A DNA stretch of 64,000 bases from Isoetes taiwanensis. Taxonomy: Eukaryota > Streptophyta > Lycopodiopsida > Isoetales > Isoetaceae. This document shows positions 11,371-22,701 of the stretch, piece after piece; the stretch's first letter is position 1; every line of letters starts with the position of its first letter. Position numbers and translations under genes: made by a program. The stretch spans positions 20,504,386 through 20,568,385 of the forward strand of contig JAJEKV010000003.1 in the NCBI GenBank assembly GCA_021234155.1. The letters run 5' to 3'. Below the pieces are notes generated by a model. The model worked only from the letters and a program-made list of their open reading frames with translations. It had not been told where the DNA came from and did no database searches.

Positions 11371-13618
11371 GCTATCTCCAGCCAATCTAGAAGGCCTTCC
11401 TAACGATGAAATAACCAAGATCCTTAAACGTCAAAAATACCGTCGAGACTATGAAGCCCAAAAAAGATCGAAGAAAATTGCTACCTCAGCAATAAAACAG
11501 ATACCAGCATGTCCAATAGATCCATTCTCAGTTGGTCCAATAAACAAACAGAAGACCAATCTGTGTCATAAAAATGTGAGCCCAAGTTCCATGGAGGCCA
11601 TATCAAGTATGGCCTCCATGGAAAAAAAATAACCAAAGTCCTCTCATTACCGTCAACACATCAAATTGGAACACTGCAGCTCGGCACTGGCAAGACCAAA
11701 TAGATATGATGCAACAAAACATGAAGCCCGAAGGACAAGAACCACTGAAGTGGACAAAAAAATGCAATATATGCCACATTGACTTACTTAACTCCGAAAA
11801 CATGTCGTTTTGTTGCAACAATGGTCGCCGTCTACTGCCATCTCTTGAACCTCTACCGCAAACCCTAGAGCAACTTTACTCGATCCATGAGTTTTCTAAC
11901 AAGTCGCGTGTCATAAATAATTTATTCTGTTTCACTGCCCTCGGCGTGGAGGGTGATTTCATGGACCTCAAAATGCCGTCATCTGTTGCAATTATGGGTC
12001 GTACGTACCATCGGCTCCTATCTGCAGGAATACCTACGAGCACCCTTCATTGGTACATATACGACAACTCAATGAGACATACTATTGCTGCTAATATGCA
12101 ACTGCCATTCACATGGATTATGCAAGTTGCCACAGTCTTGAATGCCATCAATCCATACGTTAGTGAACTGAAAACAGTAAAAGAACTACACCCCATGCCC
12201 ACGAGACTTAGACTCGCAGACCCCTCGACATCAGATGAAATAGCTGCTATTGTCCATGCCAACAATAGCATTACTTTAGAACCCAGAACTGCAATGGTCT
12301 GGATGCAGCACGACCATAATCCTGTATTCCTAAGTATCCTTGATCCTGCGTATGAACCACTTCAATACCCATTGTTCTTCCCACATGGCACATTAGGATG
12401 GCACCCACATAATGACCAAAAAATGTCCCAAATAGACTGGTACCAAACTAGACTACTTCACGAGCCTCGCTTTTCACAATTAGGCCGATTATGCGGTGAG
12501 TACCTGGTTGACATGTACTCTAGAGTCGAAGAAGAGCGTCTCAACTACATCGCAACTGAGAGCTATCGACGAAATCTAACACAGCATGAGGATGACTTCA
12601 TCGACGACGAGGACGACAATTCGCATTATAAGACTCTCCCAGCATCCTTCCTGGGCTCCAGACAATGGTGCGCCGTCCAAGTAGCAGACGTCCTTGCGCT
12701 CGCAAGGGTCAAGGGAAGACCGAGCTTCTTCATAACTATGACAACCAACCCAGCCTGGCCAGAAATAAAGCATAAACTACACCCCGGCCAAAATGTATCT
12801 GACAATTCTACTGTTGTTGTCCGAGCATGCCACGAGAGAGTCCAACATGCAAAGAACATTATCCAAAAGTATTTCGGACCCATATCTTACATGATGCATG
12901 TCATTGAATTCCAAAAACGTGGACTACCCCATGGACACATCGTTGTAAAGACAGAGCATGAAATCCCAATAGACATGATCGATAATCTAATATCTGCCGA
13001 ACTACCAAAGGATCCCGCACTCAGAGCACTGGTTGAAAAATACATGATCCACAGACACACGAGGCGTTGCCTCAAGGAAAACAACAAATGCTGCTACAAC
13101 TACCCAAAACCGTTGAACCCAACGACACACATCGATGAAAAGGGATACATTACAATCGGGCGTCGAGCGAGGAAGAAGACGTGAACGTCGTTCCGCACAT
13201 CCCATTTCTATTGAGAGAAATGGACTGCCATGTCTATGTTGACGTCGCATCGACCGTGCATATATTCGCATACCTTTACGACTACATATATAAAGGCTTT
13301 GACACCGCTCGTTTTCACATCGATCGCGCAAAGCAGACGCCAAGCACGCCCATCTCGAAACCATCTGTCACGACAGATACTAGTGATCACAGTCGCACAA
13401 AAAATGAAATCCAAGATTATATTTCTGCACGATATCTATCATCCATGGAAGCCACATGGAGAATCATGTCCTACCACATGACTGAAAAACACCCCTCCGT
13501 AAAGTGCCTTCCCCTACATCTAGAAGGGCACTGTAAAGCGCTTTTTAAACACATCAACAAACACCGGAATCTCCCTGTTAGACAGATATTTCCTACGCCC
13601 GCTTGCTCCCAAATTTGA
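11371..13618 (+). pseudogene. Helitron Rep (HUH) domain region
   Basis: The exon opens with a basic segment (LKRQKYRRDYEAQKRSKKI), then an A8 run at about 11622-11629 puts it out of frame. The main frame continues through 11706-13184. It carries a zinc-ribbon-like C-x2-C (KKCNICHIDL) and the Helitron_like_N region (FFITMTTNPAWPEI). The HUH motif is visible in IEFQKRGLPHGHIV and a conserved HRHTRRC follows. A +1 shift near 13165 leads to the frame at 13181-13618 (DVNVVPHIPFLLREMDCHVYV). Rep nicks and rejoins DNA at Helitron ends. Confidence 0.88.
11587..11623. repeat. Perfect inverted repeat, 16-bp arms
   Basis: TTCCATGGAGGCCATA (11587-11602) and its exact reverse complement (11608-11623) flank the loop TCAAG. 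It sits inside the Helitron reading frame, immediately before the A8 run that breaks it. Confidence 0.95.
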
Positions 13619-14288
13619 CCCCGTTACCTACATCGAATACAACGAACAATACACTTCCACTACATACAAACCAGGCATTGTCCTCAAGCCCACCGATCAT
13701 CTAGAGCAAAAAGCCGCAGGCACAACCCAAAATATCATCCACGAAAGAACAAGAGGGCAATTAATCTGTAGAATACGGCTACTACTTCCAAAGATTGGAG
13801 AACCTTTCTACCTTAGACTGATCCTACTCCACAAAGCCGCACGATCTTGGGACGAGCTCAAAATTCACGACGAGAAACAGTACGAAACATATCAAGAAAC
13901 CGCGCAGGCCATGGGATTAATTGCACCAGCAACCAAAGCCATAATGATAATCACGCAGAAGCAATCTCATGCTTGCGGACCGAATCCACGATTATGATTC
14001 CTATTCGCGTTACTAATACTAGATTCTGGACCAGCACTCCAACTATGGGAAACATTTCAAGACCACATGATAGCCGACTTCCTACAACAATACCCAGAAA
14101 ACCAATCAGTTGCCATCAATGAAAGCCTCCTCGCCATCAACAACATCTTAATCCAGCACGGAACCAACACTGAAGCTTTCGGTCTGCCCACGCACAACAT
14201 CCCATGCAGAGAAGTACAAAATGAGCTTAGCAAATTCCCCGACCACGAGAAATACCTTACAAAGAGCTCAACCATGTCGAGACCATGA
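13619..14288 (+). pseudogene. Helitron RepHel linker region, stop and frameshifts
   Basis: Coding similarity continues between the Rep and helicase parts in shifted frames. It includes the family-like segments PKIGEPFYLRLILLHKAARS and YETYQETAQAMGLI, then LQLWETFQDHMIADFL. A TGA at 13995-13997 occupies what is a CGA-like arginine position, as expected from C-to-T decay at a methylated CpG. A further frameshift near 14230-14280 precedes the helicase frame. Confidence 0.75.
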
Positions 14289-15649
14289 ACCAAAACCGGA
14301 CCTCGATCTACACATACATATGCAAACTTATCAACAACAATAGTTCCCCGGCCCCAATCTTCGTGTACGGGAAAGCTGGAACCGGAAAAACATACGTACT
14401 AAATGCCATATGTCTCTACATACGAGGACTCAACCAAATAATCCTACCATGCGCCACTACGGCATTAGCATCACTGCAATACCCCGCCGGGAGAACTGCA
14501 CACTCTCTCTTTCAAATACCCATCATTGACAACAATATTGGAATCCATTCGCTACTTGACCCACATTCCCCAAGGGCCCTACTGATCAGCACTGTAACGA
14601 CAATCATATGGGACGAGTTTCCCATGGCAAACAAAGCAGTCATAGAAGCAATCGACGTTCTCCTACAGAACATAACAAGCATAGCCAGTCCATTCAGAGG
14701 AAAACTATTTATAGCAGCCGGTGATTTTAGACAGATCGCCCCCGTCGTCAAACGAGGAGGAAAAACAGCAACAATAAATGCATCCATCATCTCCTCCCAC
14801 CTCTGGAACCACTTCAAAGTCCTAGAGCTCAACGAACCAGTAAGAAATGCAGCTGACCCAGACCTCATACGATTCGTCGATGACATCGGAGAGGGCCGTC
14901 TACTCAATGACATTCCACTAACACTATTCAAGACAACAACCAAAATAGAAGACGCCATCAACTTCCTGTATGACACATACATATTACTAGAACCTGCCAT
15001 ATGCGAGAAGAGAGCATTCTTATCTCCGAAGAACATCCCCGTCGACGAGTTCAACATCGAAATCATACGAATGATCTTGGCAAACCATAAAAGCTACTTT
15101 AGCGTCGACAGGCCCACAGAAAACGACCAGACCATCGAGGACCATCCAATGGCGACAACAGACTTCCTCAACGGCTACAAGCACCCAGCACTTCCACAAC
15201 ACGAACTCCAACTAAAACCCAATACCATATGCCACATCACAAAAACATTAGACAAAGATAGAGGACTCGTGAAAAATGCCAGGGTAATGGTATGCTCAAT
15301 GCACGCCAAGTTCGTGACCGTCAAGCTTCTAACAGGCCAACCACAGCACGTGGGAAACATACACCCCATATCCCGAGTCGACTTCTTCCACCAACCAAAC
15401 AACTGGCCCTGGACAATCCACAGACGACAACTACCACTACGACCCGCATATTCGACAACATTCCACAGCTGCCTGGGACTTACTCTCGACAAAATAGTCC
15501 TCGACCTGCGAACCGAGGTCTTCACACACGGACAACTATACACAGCACTCACACGCGTGCGAAAAAAAGAAGATGTGCTGATCCTCCTTGACGACTCCAA
15601 CACCAACAAGACTACAACCAACGTCGTCTACAAGGAACTACTTCCATGA
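14285..15649 (+). CDS. Helitron PIF1-family helicase domain
   Basis: A 454-codon open frame with PIF1 helicase motifs in order: Walker A GKAGTGKT, motif Ia region LPCATTALAS, Walker B IIWDEFPM, motif III GDFRQIAPVV, and the C-terminal TALTRVRKKEDVLILLD block. In a Helitron it unwinds the displaced strand 5'-3' during rolling-circle transfer. The methionine at 14285 is an artefact of a frameshift. The domain is the C-terminal part of RepHel, not a separate gene. This segment alone has stayed open. Confidence 0.92.
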   Translation: MNQNRTSIYTYICKLINNNSSPAPIFVYGKAGTGKTYVLNAICLYIRGLNQIILPCATTALASLQYPAGRTAHSLFQIPIIDNNIGIHSLLDPHSPRALLISTVTTIIWDEFPMANKAVIEAIDVLLQNITSIASPFRGKLFIAAGDFRQIAPVVKRGGKTATINASIISSHLWNHFKVLELNEPVRNAADPDLIRFVDDIGEGRLLNDIPLTLFKTTTKIEDAINFLYDTYILLEPAICEKRAFLSPKNIPVDEFNIEIIRMILANHKSYFSVDRPTENDQTIEDHPMATTDFLNGYKHPALPQHELQLKPNTICHITKTLDKDRGLVKNARVMVCSMHAKFVTVKLLTGQPQHVGNIHPISRVDFFHQPNNWPWTIHRRQLPLRPAYSTTFHSCLGLTLDKIVLDLRTEVFTHGQLYTALTRVRKKEDVLILLDDSNTNKTTTNVVYKELLP

Positions 15650-15663
15650 ACAAGGTGCGTACC

Positions 15664-15664
<1 letters not shown>

Positions 15665-15696
<32 letters not shown>
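15665..15696 (+). repeat. A32 homopolymer
   Basis: Thirty-two consecutive A, starting 15 bases after the helicase stop codon. Confidence 0.95.
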
Positions 15697-15697
<1 letters not shown>

Positions 15698-15721
15698 ACA
15701 CTCCATCCATCTCATGCCCAG

Positions 15722-15776
15722 GGTGTAGAGTAGATGGAGCACCGATCCCCTCGAAGATCGATGCTCTCTCTACACC
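15722..15776. repeat. Imperfect inverted repeat downstream of the Helitron ORF
   Basis: GGTGTAGAG...GAGCACCGATC (15722-15747) pairs with GATCGATGCTC...CTCTACACC (15756-15776) around a CCCCTCGAA loop. It may relate to the Helitron 3' hairpin or to the SINE-like sequence beside it. Confidence 0.6.
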
Positions 15777-15804
15777 ATGGGCGCCGCACCGACGGTCGCA
15801 CCTG

Positions 15805-15815
15805 GGTTCGACTCC
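15805..15815 (+). promoter_or_regulatory. RNA polymerase III B-box match
   Basis: GGTTCGACTCC fits the B-box consensus GGTTCGANNCC exactly. No convincing A box is seen 30-60 bp upstream, so this may be a decayed tRNA-derived SINE or chance. Confidence 0.4.
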
Positions 15816-15821
15816 GGCTAG

Positions 15822-17060
15822 TTTTCGGTTTGCAGCCCCCCTCTGATGTGGCATGCATCTGAGCCCTTGATTTTCAGATTCTATGGTGTGGATCTGTGCC
15901 ACGTTAGAAGGGGGTCAAAACTTAAACCGTCCCCGGGGCCCACGCTAGATAAGGAGTTGCATTCAATCTTAGCTCAATCGAACCTAAGAAAGAAAGGAAT
16001 GGATTCTTTTGTCTAGTACCTAGGCCTATTTGCAAGCCCTTCAAGCAGATAGGTTGGGTTGTTGCGCTAAAAAAAAAAAATTTTTGAAAATTTGTTCCTA
16101 ACCAATCTCCTCCTCTTAAAATCTTTGGCATGCAACATTTAAAAACTATCAAGGTGCCAAGCCCTAGAGTCTTATCAGTTTAAACTCGGCTCAAAATAAC
16201 TAGGTGATTTCTAGCTGACCTAGGCATTAATTTACCCTATCATCTGTTAACACCTTTGTTTCTAACAAAAATTATCAAATGTTAAGACCACCATTTTTAA
16301 AAAGTATAAACAATTTCTTAAACCAACAACAAGAGGCTAAGCATTATCAAATGTTAACACATTCACTCCTAAAAGGTGTAATCAATTTTTTTAAACCGAT
16401 AGAAAGAAGCCTCTTGGATGCACATATGGAAAATAAAAGAGTACGATGAATTAAACTTGCAAAAGTATATTCCTTTTTGCTAAAAGAGTATGATGAATTA
16501 ACTTGCAAAAGTATACTGCAAATATTCTTTTTTGTTAACTCAAGCTGCCGCGATAAATTTCTTGTAGTACCTAATCAAGCTATTGGCAAAAGAACCATAA
16601 TAACATAATTCTCTAGCTCAACTCTATAGTAAGGCCCTTGATTCAGAGATACATTTGCCAAGTTGCAACATCTCATCTTGACTTATGGAGACAATCTCTG
16701 GTGGTGATCAAAGAAATGTTACTTGTAGATACAAGGAATCTAAATTAAATATCTGGTACTTGCTTAGAACGAACAACTATGCCAAATTGGATAATACTTC
16801 AAATTTTGTGGGCGCGGGATACATTTACATAGTAATTTTTACATCATACCACAAATACCACAAAATTGATTATTTATGTTTTAGAACTAAAAACGCTGCT
16901 GACCACGCATTGAACGTCCAGATGGCTCTACATTATTGCGCGAATAGAAATGCCATCTGTTTTGTCGGTTACGTGGAAGGTTGTTGTTATCAAACCTTTT
17001 TATTCAAACGGGGCTTTTAGGCCGCTTAATTTAACCAAAGCTTCCTTAAGCTTATAGCAT
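15822..17060. other. Intergenic spacer
   Basis: AT-rich with no supported gene. A small A-run followed by T-run lies at about 16070-16086. The frame at 16685-17020 has no recognisable domain. Confidence 0.5.
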
Positions 17061-17123
17061 GGTCCGGCGCCCGAAATGATGAAAAGGGGCTGTTTGTAAT
17101 TCAGCCGCTCGTCGCATTCTCAG
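17061..17123 (+). other. Probable 5' untranslated exon of the lipase gene
   Basis: The stretch ends in CATTCTCAG|GTGTGTG, a usable donor. An acceptor TATTAGCAG at 17373-17381 lies 15 bases before the lipase start codon, which suggests an intron in the leader. The transcription start is not determined. Confidence 0.45.
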
Positions 17124-17396
17124 GTGTGTGTACTTCTGGTATAGTGATATGCCATTCATTGCTTATTAGATTACGGCCCAATATTACAAATTAGCGGGAT
17201 TAGAGTTTGTGAACAAAATTGGCGAACTAGCAGGATTTAATTCTAATATTAGTGTTACTTCAGTACATTTTAAGATAATTGGCATCCATTTGCTTCGTCT
17301 GGCATATCATGCTTCATTGCTTTAGTTTGCACAGTGATGGAGTTGAAATTTATTCTATCTTTGATTCTTTAATATTAGCAGGTACTACGAACAGAT

Positions 17397-19549
17397 ATGA
17401 AAGTTTTACTACTCTTGCTGCTGGCAATCCTTTTTGTCAATGTAATTGATAGAGATTTTATTTTTCATGTGAATGGAAGAGGTAAGCTTTGTTGTCTACT
17501 TAATTAGTATTTATGATTGGATGAATTGAGACCTGCAGCTTCTGTTAACATTGCATAATCCTTAAACTTCAGGTCTTTCACGGCCCCGTATATATAACCA
17601 CAGCCTTGCCCTTATTCTAGTAGAGTATGCTTCGGCAGTAAGTTGAGCTATTTACTCAATCACCTGTGACAAATAACAAATCAAACTAATATGGTGCTAC
17701 TTTGACAGGTCTATGTTGATGACACGGCCTCTTTACTTGCATGGAACTGTTCTAGATGCCATGGCTTGACAGAGGTTCGTTTCTCTCTATGATTGGCTAT
17801 TTTACGTTTCTTGTATGAACTGCTCCTTATATCGTGCTGTGCTTGCAGCGATTTAAAGTTATTGAGGTTGTTAGGGATACAGCACACTGTCTTCAGGTAT
17901 CTTGGTTACAGTAATATTATATTGTTTCACAATTCGGAAGCCTAACTCCTTATCTACGAATCTATATCCTAAAATGACAGGGATTTGTTGGATATGCACA
18001 AGATTTGGACGCCATTGTTATCGCATTTCGTGGAACTCAGGAAAGCAGGTGAGGTCTTTTCTTTATGACACTACCCTGTTGCTGCCTTCAAATTTTAGGT
18101 TTTTAATCAAGACTCTTAGTTCTATTATAAGTTATCTATTGTGTATTCATTTCTAGTGGCTGGATTTGACTGTCAATTGTCTACTGAATTATGAATCTGA
18201 ATGTAATACAGAAGCCAACTATTGTTTATTTTGGTACAGTCTGATCAATAGGGCTTTTGCAGCTTAACTAAAAGATATCATGGAATTATTTTTTTGTTCT
18301 TACCTATTTGAAAAAACAGTTTACAGAACTGGATAGCAGATTTGTTTTTCAAGCAGTTGGACTTTGATTATCCAGGAGTTACTGGGGCCAAGGTGGTTGT
18401 CACTTTTAATCCACTTTTAGATTAGTTTAGTTGGATTTCTTTTTACCATAAGGATGTTGAATCTGGCAGGTCCATCGTGGATTCTATACAGCATATTATA
18501 ACACAAGCTTGCGCCAACGGATTCTCCCTGCAATCAAGTCAATACTAGCAGAAAGAAATAATATGAGAATTATAGTTACAGGTCACTCACTTGGGGGAGC
18601 TCTGGCATCCTTGTGCGCTATTGATCTTGTGGTAAACCTTTATTCTCTGCTCCAATAAAATTCTTGGAAGAAATAAACAATGTACACTTAAGATGCAAGA
18701 ATAAAAGTGTTTTTGCATGCATTTTTATAGTGGATGCCTTGTTAAGCTTTATTTTGGAACCATAAACATTTTTTCTCTTCCTATACAGATTGCATCCTAT
18801 TAATGTTTTTAGTTGGTTGTGACATAGGCCAACAATGGAGCCCAAAATGTTGAGGTCATGACATTTGGACAACCCCGCATTGGGAATCCTACATTCGCGA
18901 AATACTACAATTCTTTTATACCAAAAACTATAAGATTGACACATGATCATGACATAGTCCCACATTTGCCCCCGTATTATCCATACTTTGGCGAGTGGAC
19001 TTACCATCATTTTGCAACTGAGGTACTTCATTAAATTGTGTGTTCGTTCAATTAGTAAGTACATGCTCTAATATCATGCACCAATGTAGGTATGGCTATA
19101 TAGCTATGCAGTAGGTCTTTTAAATTATGAAGCTTTGCGAGTTTGCAACCTTTCAGGCGAAGATTTAAAGTGCTGCAGGTATTATTTGTTGGATATGGAA
19201 TAAACATTTTGCTTTTTGTACTCGCTATTCAAGCAGATATAGGATATATACTTCACTTTCAGGACTATTGGTGGTTCCTTGCATATTACGGACAAGCCTG
19301 AATTACAAAAGCCTTTGTTATTCTTCTGGCACCTGATAAATTTTCTTGAGGCTTTTCACTTTCATCGTTTTTAAGAAACCAGGAGAAGGGAAAACTGACT
19401 TTTTAAACAAATATTGCAGATCTGTAGCGGGCGACAGCATTGCAGATCATTTGATGTATCTTGGAGTATTTCTGAAGTCAGATCCACCAGAGTCTACTCA
19501 AGCCATTCAGCAAGTTAATGACACTTCTGTTGAGCTTTCATCGATGTAG
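17397..19549 (+). CDS. Class 3 (Lipase_3) triacylglycerol lipase-like protein
   Basis: Ten exons join in frame to 326 residues: 17397-17481, 17573-17637, 17709-17774, 17849-17896, 17981-18048, 18320-18392, 18470-18631, 18828-19022, 19090-19178 and 19420-19549. All introns are GT-AG. The start gives a hydrophobic leader (MKVLLLLLLAILFVNVI), so secretion or entry to the ER is likely. The alpha/beta-hydrolase nucleophile elbow GHSLGG places Ser175. Asp231 (DHDIVPHLPP) and His249/His250 (TYHHF) complete the triad, and AFRGTQ forms the upstream strand. Cys-rich ends (CSRCHG, CNLSGEDLKCCR) resemble the Arabidopsis At5g18630/At5g18640 group. Expected to hydrolyse acyl esters of lipids. The physiological substrate is unknown. 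It appears intact. Confidence 0.93.
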
Positions 19550-19568
19550 ACGTCTAAACTGTGTGTGT

Positions 19569-19765
19569 GATATGCCATTTCTGAAATTGGAAGATGTACA
19601 GTTTTCTCTTGTAAAAGACAATATTATTATGGCGCTGAATTTGGCACCATCTTAGAATTGATTGTCATATGCCAATCAATCTGAAAATGCAAGATGTACA
19701 GTTTTCTCTTGTAAAAGACAATATTATTATGGCGCTGAATTTGGCACCATCTTAGAATTGATTGA
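19569..19765 (+). repeat. 100-bp tandem duplication in the lipase 3' flank
   Basis: A 74-bp stretch starting AAGATGTACAGTTTTCTCTT occurs identically at 19591 and 19691, with similar ATATGCCA...CTGAAA lead-ins, giving a period of 100 bp. It probably lies in the 3' untranslated region. A third weaker echo of GGCACTGAATTTGGTGCC follows near 19790. Confidence 0.9.
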
Positions 19766-20010
19766 GGTACAATTCCCTCGTGTATAAAGGTGGCACTGAA
19801 TTTGGTGCCACATTCCAGAGGATTATATTCCTCTTGTAAAGATCATTGCAATGATATATAATATGCCTTTTGTTTCCAAGGAGAATATTTATGAAGGAAA
19901 AACTTATGACCTAAGTACAGTTGAAATATCAATAGTACACGGGCAAAAAATGTGTTCGTTTTACAGATATTACTTAAACCCTACTTCCTCTCTAAACCCT
20001 AAGAGGGAGG

Positions 20011-22165
20011 ATGGTATTATCGCGGAAGAAGATCAAAGCCCAAGCGGAGGTGGGCGCCGTTACACCGGAAGCGTTGCGGACCATCATAGCCGAAGGCCGC
20101 AAAATCAGCAAAAAAAGGAAGAAGGAGAAGCTCCTTAGCACCGATGCTTCGGACACTCAGTCGGATCCGGCCAACAAGCAAAAGAAGCCGAAGAAGAAGA
20201 AGAAACAGCCCAAAAATGTGCAATTGCCAACAACGGAAGCTGAACATTCAGCTCCAGCGTATCAGCCTGATGTGAATTTGGAAGAAAATGTGGTCTCTGC
20301 CAATGAAGTTGGTCGGGGAAATGCGGCAAAGAGGACTCAAGATGAAGATGCAGAAGGGGTGGTTTCTAAAAAAAGTAAGAAGAAGAAAAAGAAGGGGGAC
20401 CCTCAAATAACTGAAGAAAAAGAGAATTTGGAAGATGAGCGAACAGGGGTAGAGCATATGGGAGCAGTTAGAAATGGGGACCAGGCTGGCGAGAAAGAGA
20501 ACGTTGTTAAAAAGAAAAGTAAGAAGAAGAAGAAGAAGCTTGATAAATGGGGCCAGGTTATCCAAGACGTGGAGAATACAGATGAACAGAATAATGAAAA
20601 TTCTGTGCACCAATCTCATGTGGATGGCATCGAATGCCAAACCAACAAGTGAGACCTTTTGGCAGTAGTTTTCAATTTCGAATTTTGAAATGATTTGGCA
20701 ATGTTACAGTAAATAAGCACCATTTGTTTTCTATTTTAACTGAGAAGCTTGGAAATTTATAGGTCATGGAAAACACTCTTGTTTGCTACATCACACTCTT
20801 TTTTACCTGTAAATTTCTTTTTGTCGAGTCTTAATATTGTCAAGCAAATCGGCTTGTCTCCTAGAAGTTTGTGCATCTTTATTTAAGAAGTTTTTAGTAG
20901 GTTGCAAATTCTTTGGCTCTGGATTTTTTTTGATATGTTTTGCTATTGATTGCAGTGTCCTTGAGCAATACGAGCCCAAGAAAGTTTATGTTGGTGGATT
21001 TCCATATTACACAACTGAGGACGATATTCACAACTATTTTGCAGAATGTGGTACCATAACAGAGCTTGATTGTATGACATTCCCAGATACAGGGAAGTTC
21101 CGCGGAATTGCCTTCATAACATTCAAGGTGCTTCTCTTAAACTTCTGATGCATGATCTTAGCTCATAAGTCAAACAGGTCTTGAGTTCATGGCTATCAAA
21201 GCTAGTGCTATGATGAGGGCTTATCGTCAGTCTGCTCAAAAGTCTTACTTGGAGAAAGACCATCTAGATTACGATCCATGGATTGGAGGTGTTATTTCAA
21301 TAGTTGATGCAGTAACTTTCCCTAATTGGGGTCTTACTTTCTTTAGTTTCTATCACTTTCATGTTTCAAGCTTTGCACTAGTAATGATGATACATAAGCA
21401 TCACAGTTAGGATCATGGGTTTTACCCCTTCCAACTTCTAGGAAACGGATAACTGGAAACTTGTAACATCTATCTTATAATTTATTTTGAGCTCAAGCCA
21501 CAAGTCCTTTTTTTGTTGTGAATGCATATATTCTTTGTAATTAACCACATTGGTTCCTACTCATTATTGCAGACAGAAGTGGCTGCAAAGAAAGCTCTCG
21601 ATCTCGATGGAGCTGACATGTATCTATCTTTTTGTATTGTAATTTTTATTTCAATTCTTTTCTACTTACAATCATTTTTTATATTCTGGTCAGGGATGGC
21701 CGCTTCCTGAAAATAGTGAAATGCAAAGCAAAGGCTGTGCAAAAACCTAGGAATGAGGAGCATCATGAACCTCCTCCTAAGACAGAGGGCTGCACCTCGG
21801 CCTATATAGGAAATTTAGCCTGGGATATTACTGTTACAGATATAAAAACTTTCTTCAAAGATTGCAAAGTCTCGGGAGTGCGCCTTGCTCTGGACAAGAC
21901 AACTGGTGAATTTAGAGGATATGGCCATATAGATTTTCAGGACGACGAATCTCTGGAGAAAGCAATAAAACTTGACCAACAGGAACTTTTAGGGAGGCCA
22001 ATAAAGATTGCCTATGCTCTACCCAAGAAATTAATTGCAAGTGTTGAGGCAGAACCCAACGATGCGGGAATCAGGAGAAATAAGAAGACTTGTCATCATT
22101 GTGGGGAGCAGGGACACTATGCTGTTCACTGCCCCAAGAAGACAGTTAAAGGGGTCCAAACTTGA
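20011..22165 (+). CDS. PHIP1: PHIP1-like RNA-binding protein, two RRMs and a zinc knuckle
   Basis: Four exons (20011-20648, 20956-21127, 21573-21619, 21694-22165) join in frame to 442 residues. Residues 1-212 are highly charged, with lysine blocks such as KKKSKKKKKK that look like nucleolar or nuclear targeting signals. RRM1 (about 221-298) has RNP2 VYVGGF and RNP1 KFRGIAFITF and is split by two introns. RRM2 (about 321-397) has AYIGNL and EFRGYGHIDF. A CCHC knuckle, CHHCGEQGHYAVHC, is at 419-432. This order matches Arabidopsis phragmoplastin-interacting protein PHIP1, implicated in mRNA handling at the cell plate. That role here is inferred from architecture only. The symbol is by similarity. 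Confidence 0.88.
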
Positions 22166-22701
22166 AATATCATATGGTACCATTCTTTAGATTGGTGCAA
22201 TGCCCAAAGTCCTGTACGACGAGCCCATTGATCCATTGTTCTAGTGAAATATTGATTTGGAAACTTACAATGCAAGGGTAGAATGCATTTAGCATGCGGA
22301 GAATATTTAAACACCACTGTAATTGGACGTGCATAGCTGAAGATGTGCTGACAACCCACTATTGATTTGGAAGCAAGAATAGAATGCATTTCGCATTTAA
22401 TCTTAATTCTTCGTACATATTTGAAAATGCAAATGCAGATAACTTGCTGAAACAACCCCAATTGCAGTTTATATTGCAGTTATAGCTAATCTGTTTCCCT
22501 GATTTTACGAACGTGCTTCTGAATCACGACTTGAAGTTGACAATTTTAAGATTCATATGAAGTTGATGAGATAGTAGCATATGCATATCTGATGAGCGAT
22601 TTGTTGTGAAGAAACAAAGTATGAGGAGACAGCCGCACCTTCTGCCTATGGAGGGAAGAGCCTTTTCCTGGACCTTGGCACTTTTTAGCGAAGGAAATAT
22701 A
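22166..22701. other. 3' flank of the PHIP1-like gene
   Basis: Includes the 3' untranslated region. GCATTTAGCATGCGG and GCATTTCGCATTTAA recur about 100 bp apart. No gene is supported. Confidence 0.5.

Larger units (their letters stand above)
9976..15649 (+). mobile_element. Helitron (rolling-circle) element, RepHel coding part
   Basis: The region encodes, in order, small AT-hook-like exons, a Helitron-like N domain, the HUH replication initiator and a PIF1 helicase. This is the Helitron RepHel layout. The limits given are those of the coding region. The element ends (5' TC, 3' hairpin with CTRR) could not be placed. Candidate CTAG ends lie at 15818-15821 and about 16013-16016. Several lesions make it non-autonomous. 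Confidence 0.9.

Noticed and set aside
14512-15621. Minus-strand frames of 148 and 184 codons opposite the helicase
   Set aside because: Opposite-strand shadows of the clear PIF1 helicase frame.
15818-15821. CTAG as a definite Helitron 3' end
   Set aside because: CTAG is common. The preceding sequence lacks a clean short GC-rich hairpin at the usual distance, so it is kept only as a candidate.
20017-20640. Leucine-rich minus-strand frames opposite the PHIP1-like gene
   Set aside because: They are shadows of the lysine-rich plus-strand exon (AAG/AAA codons read as CTT/TTT).
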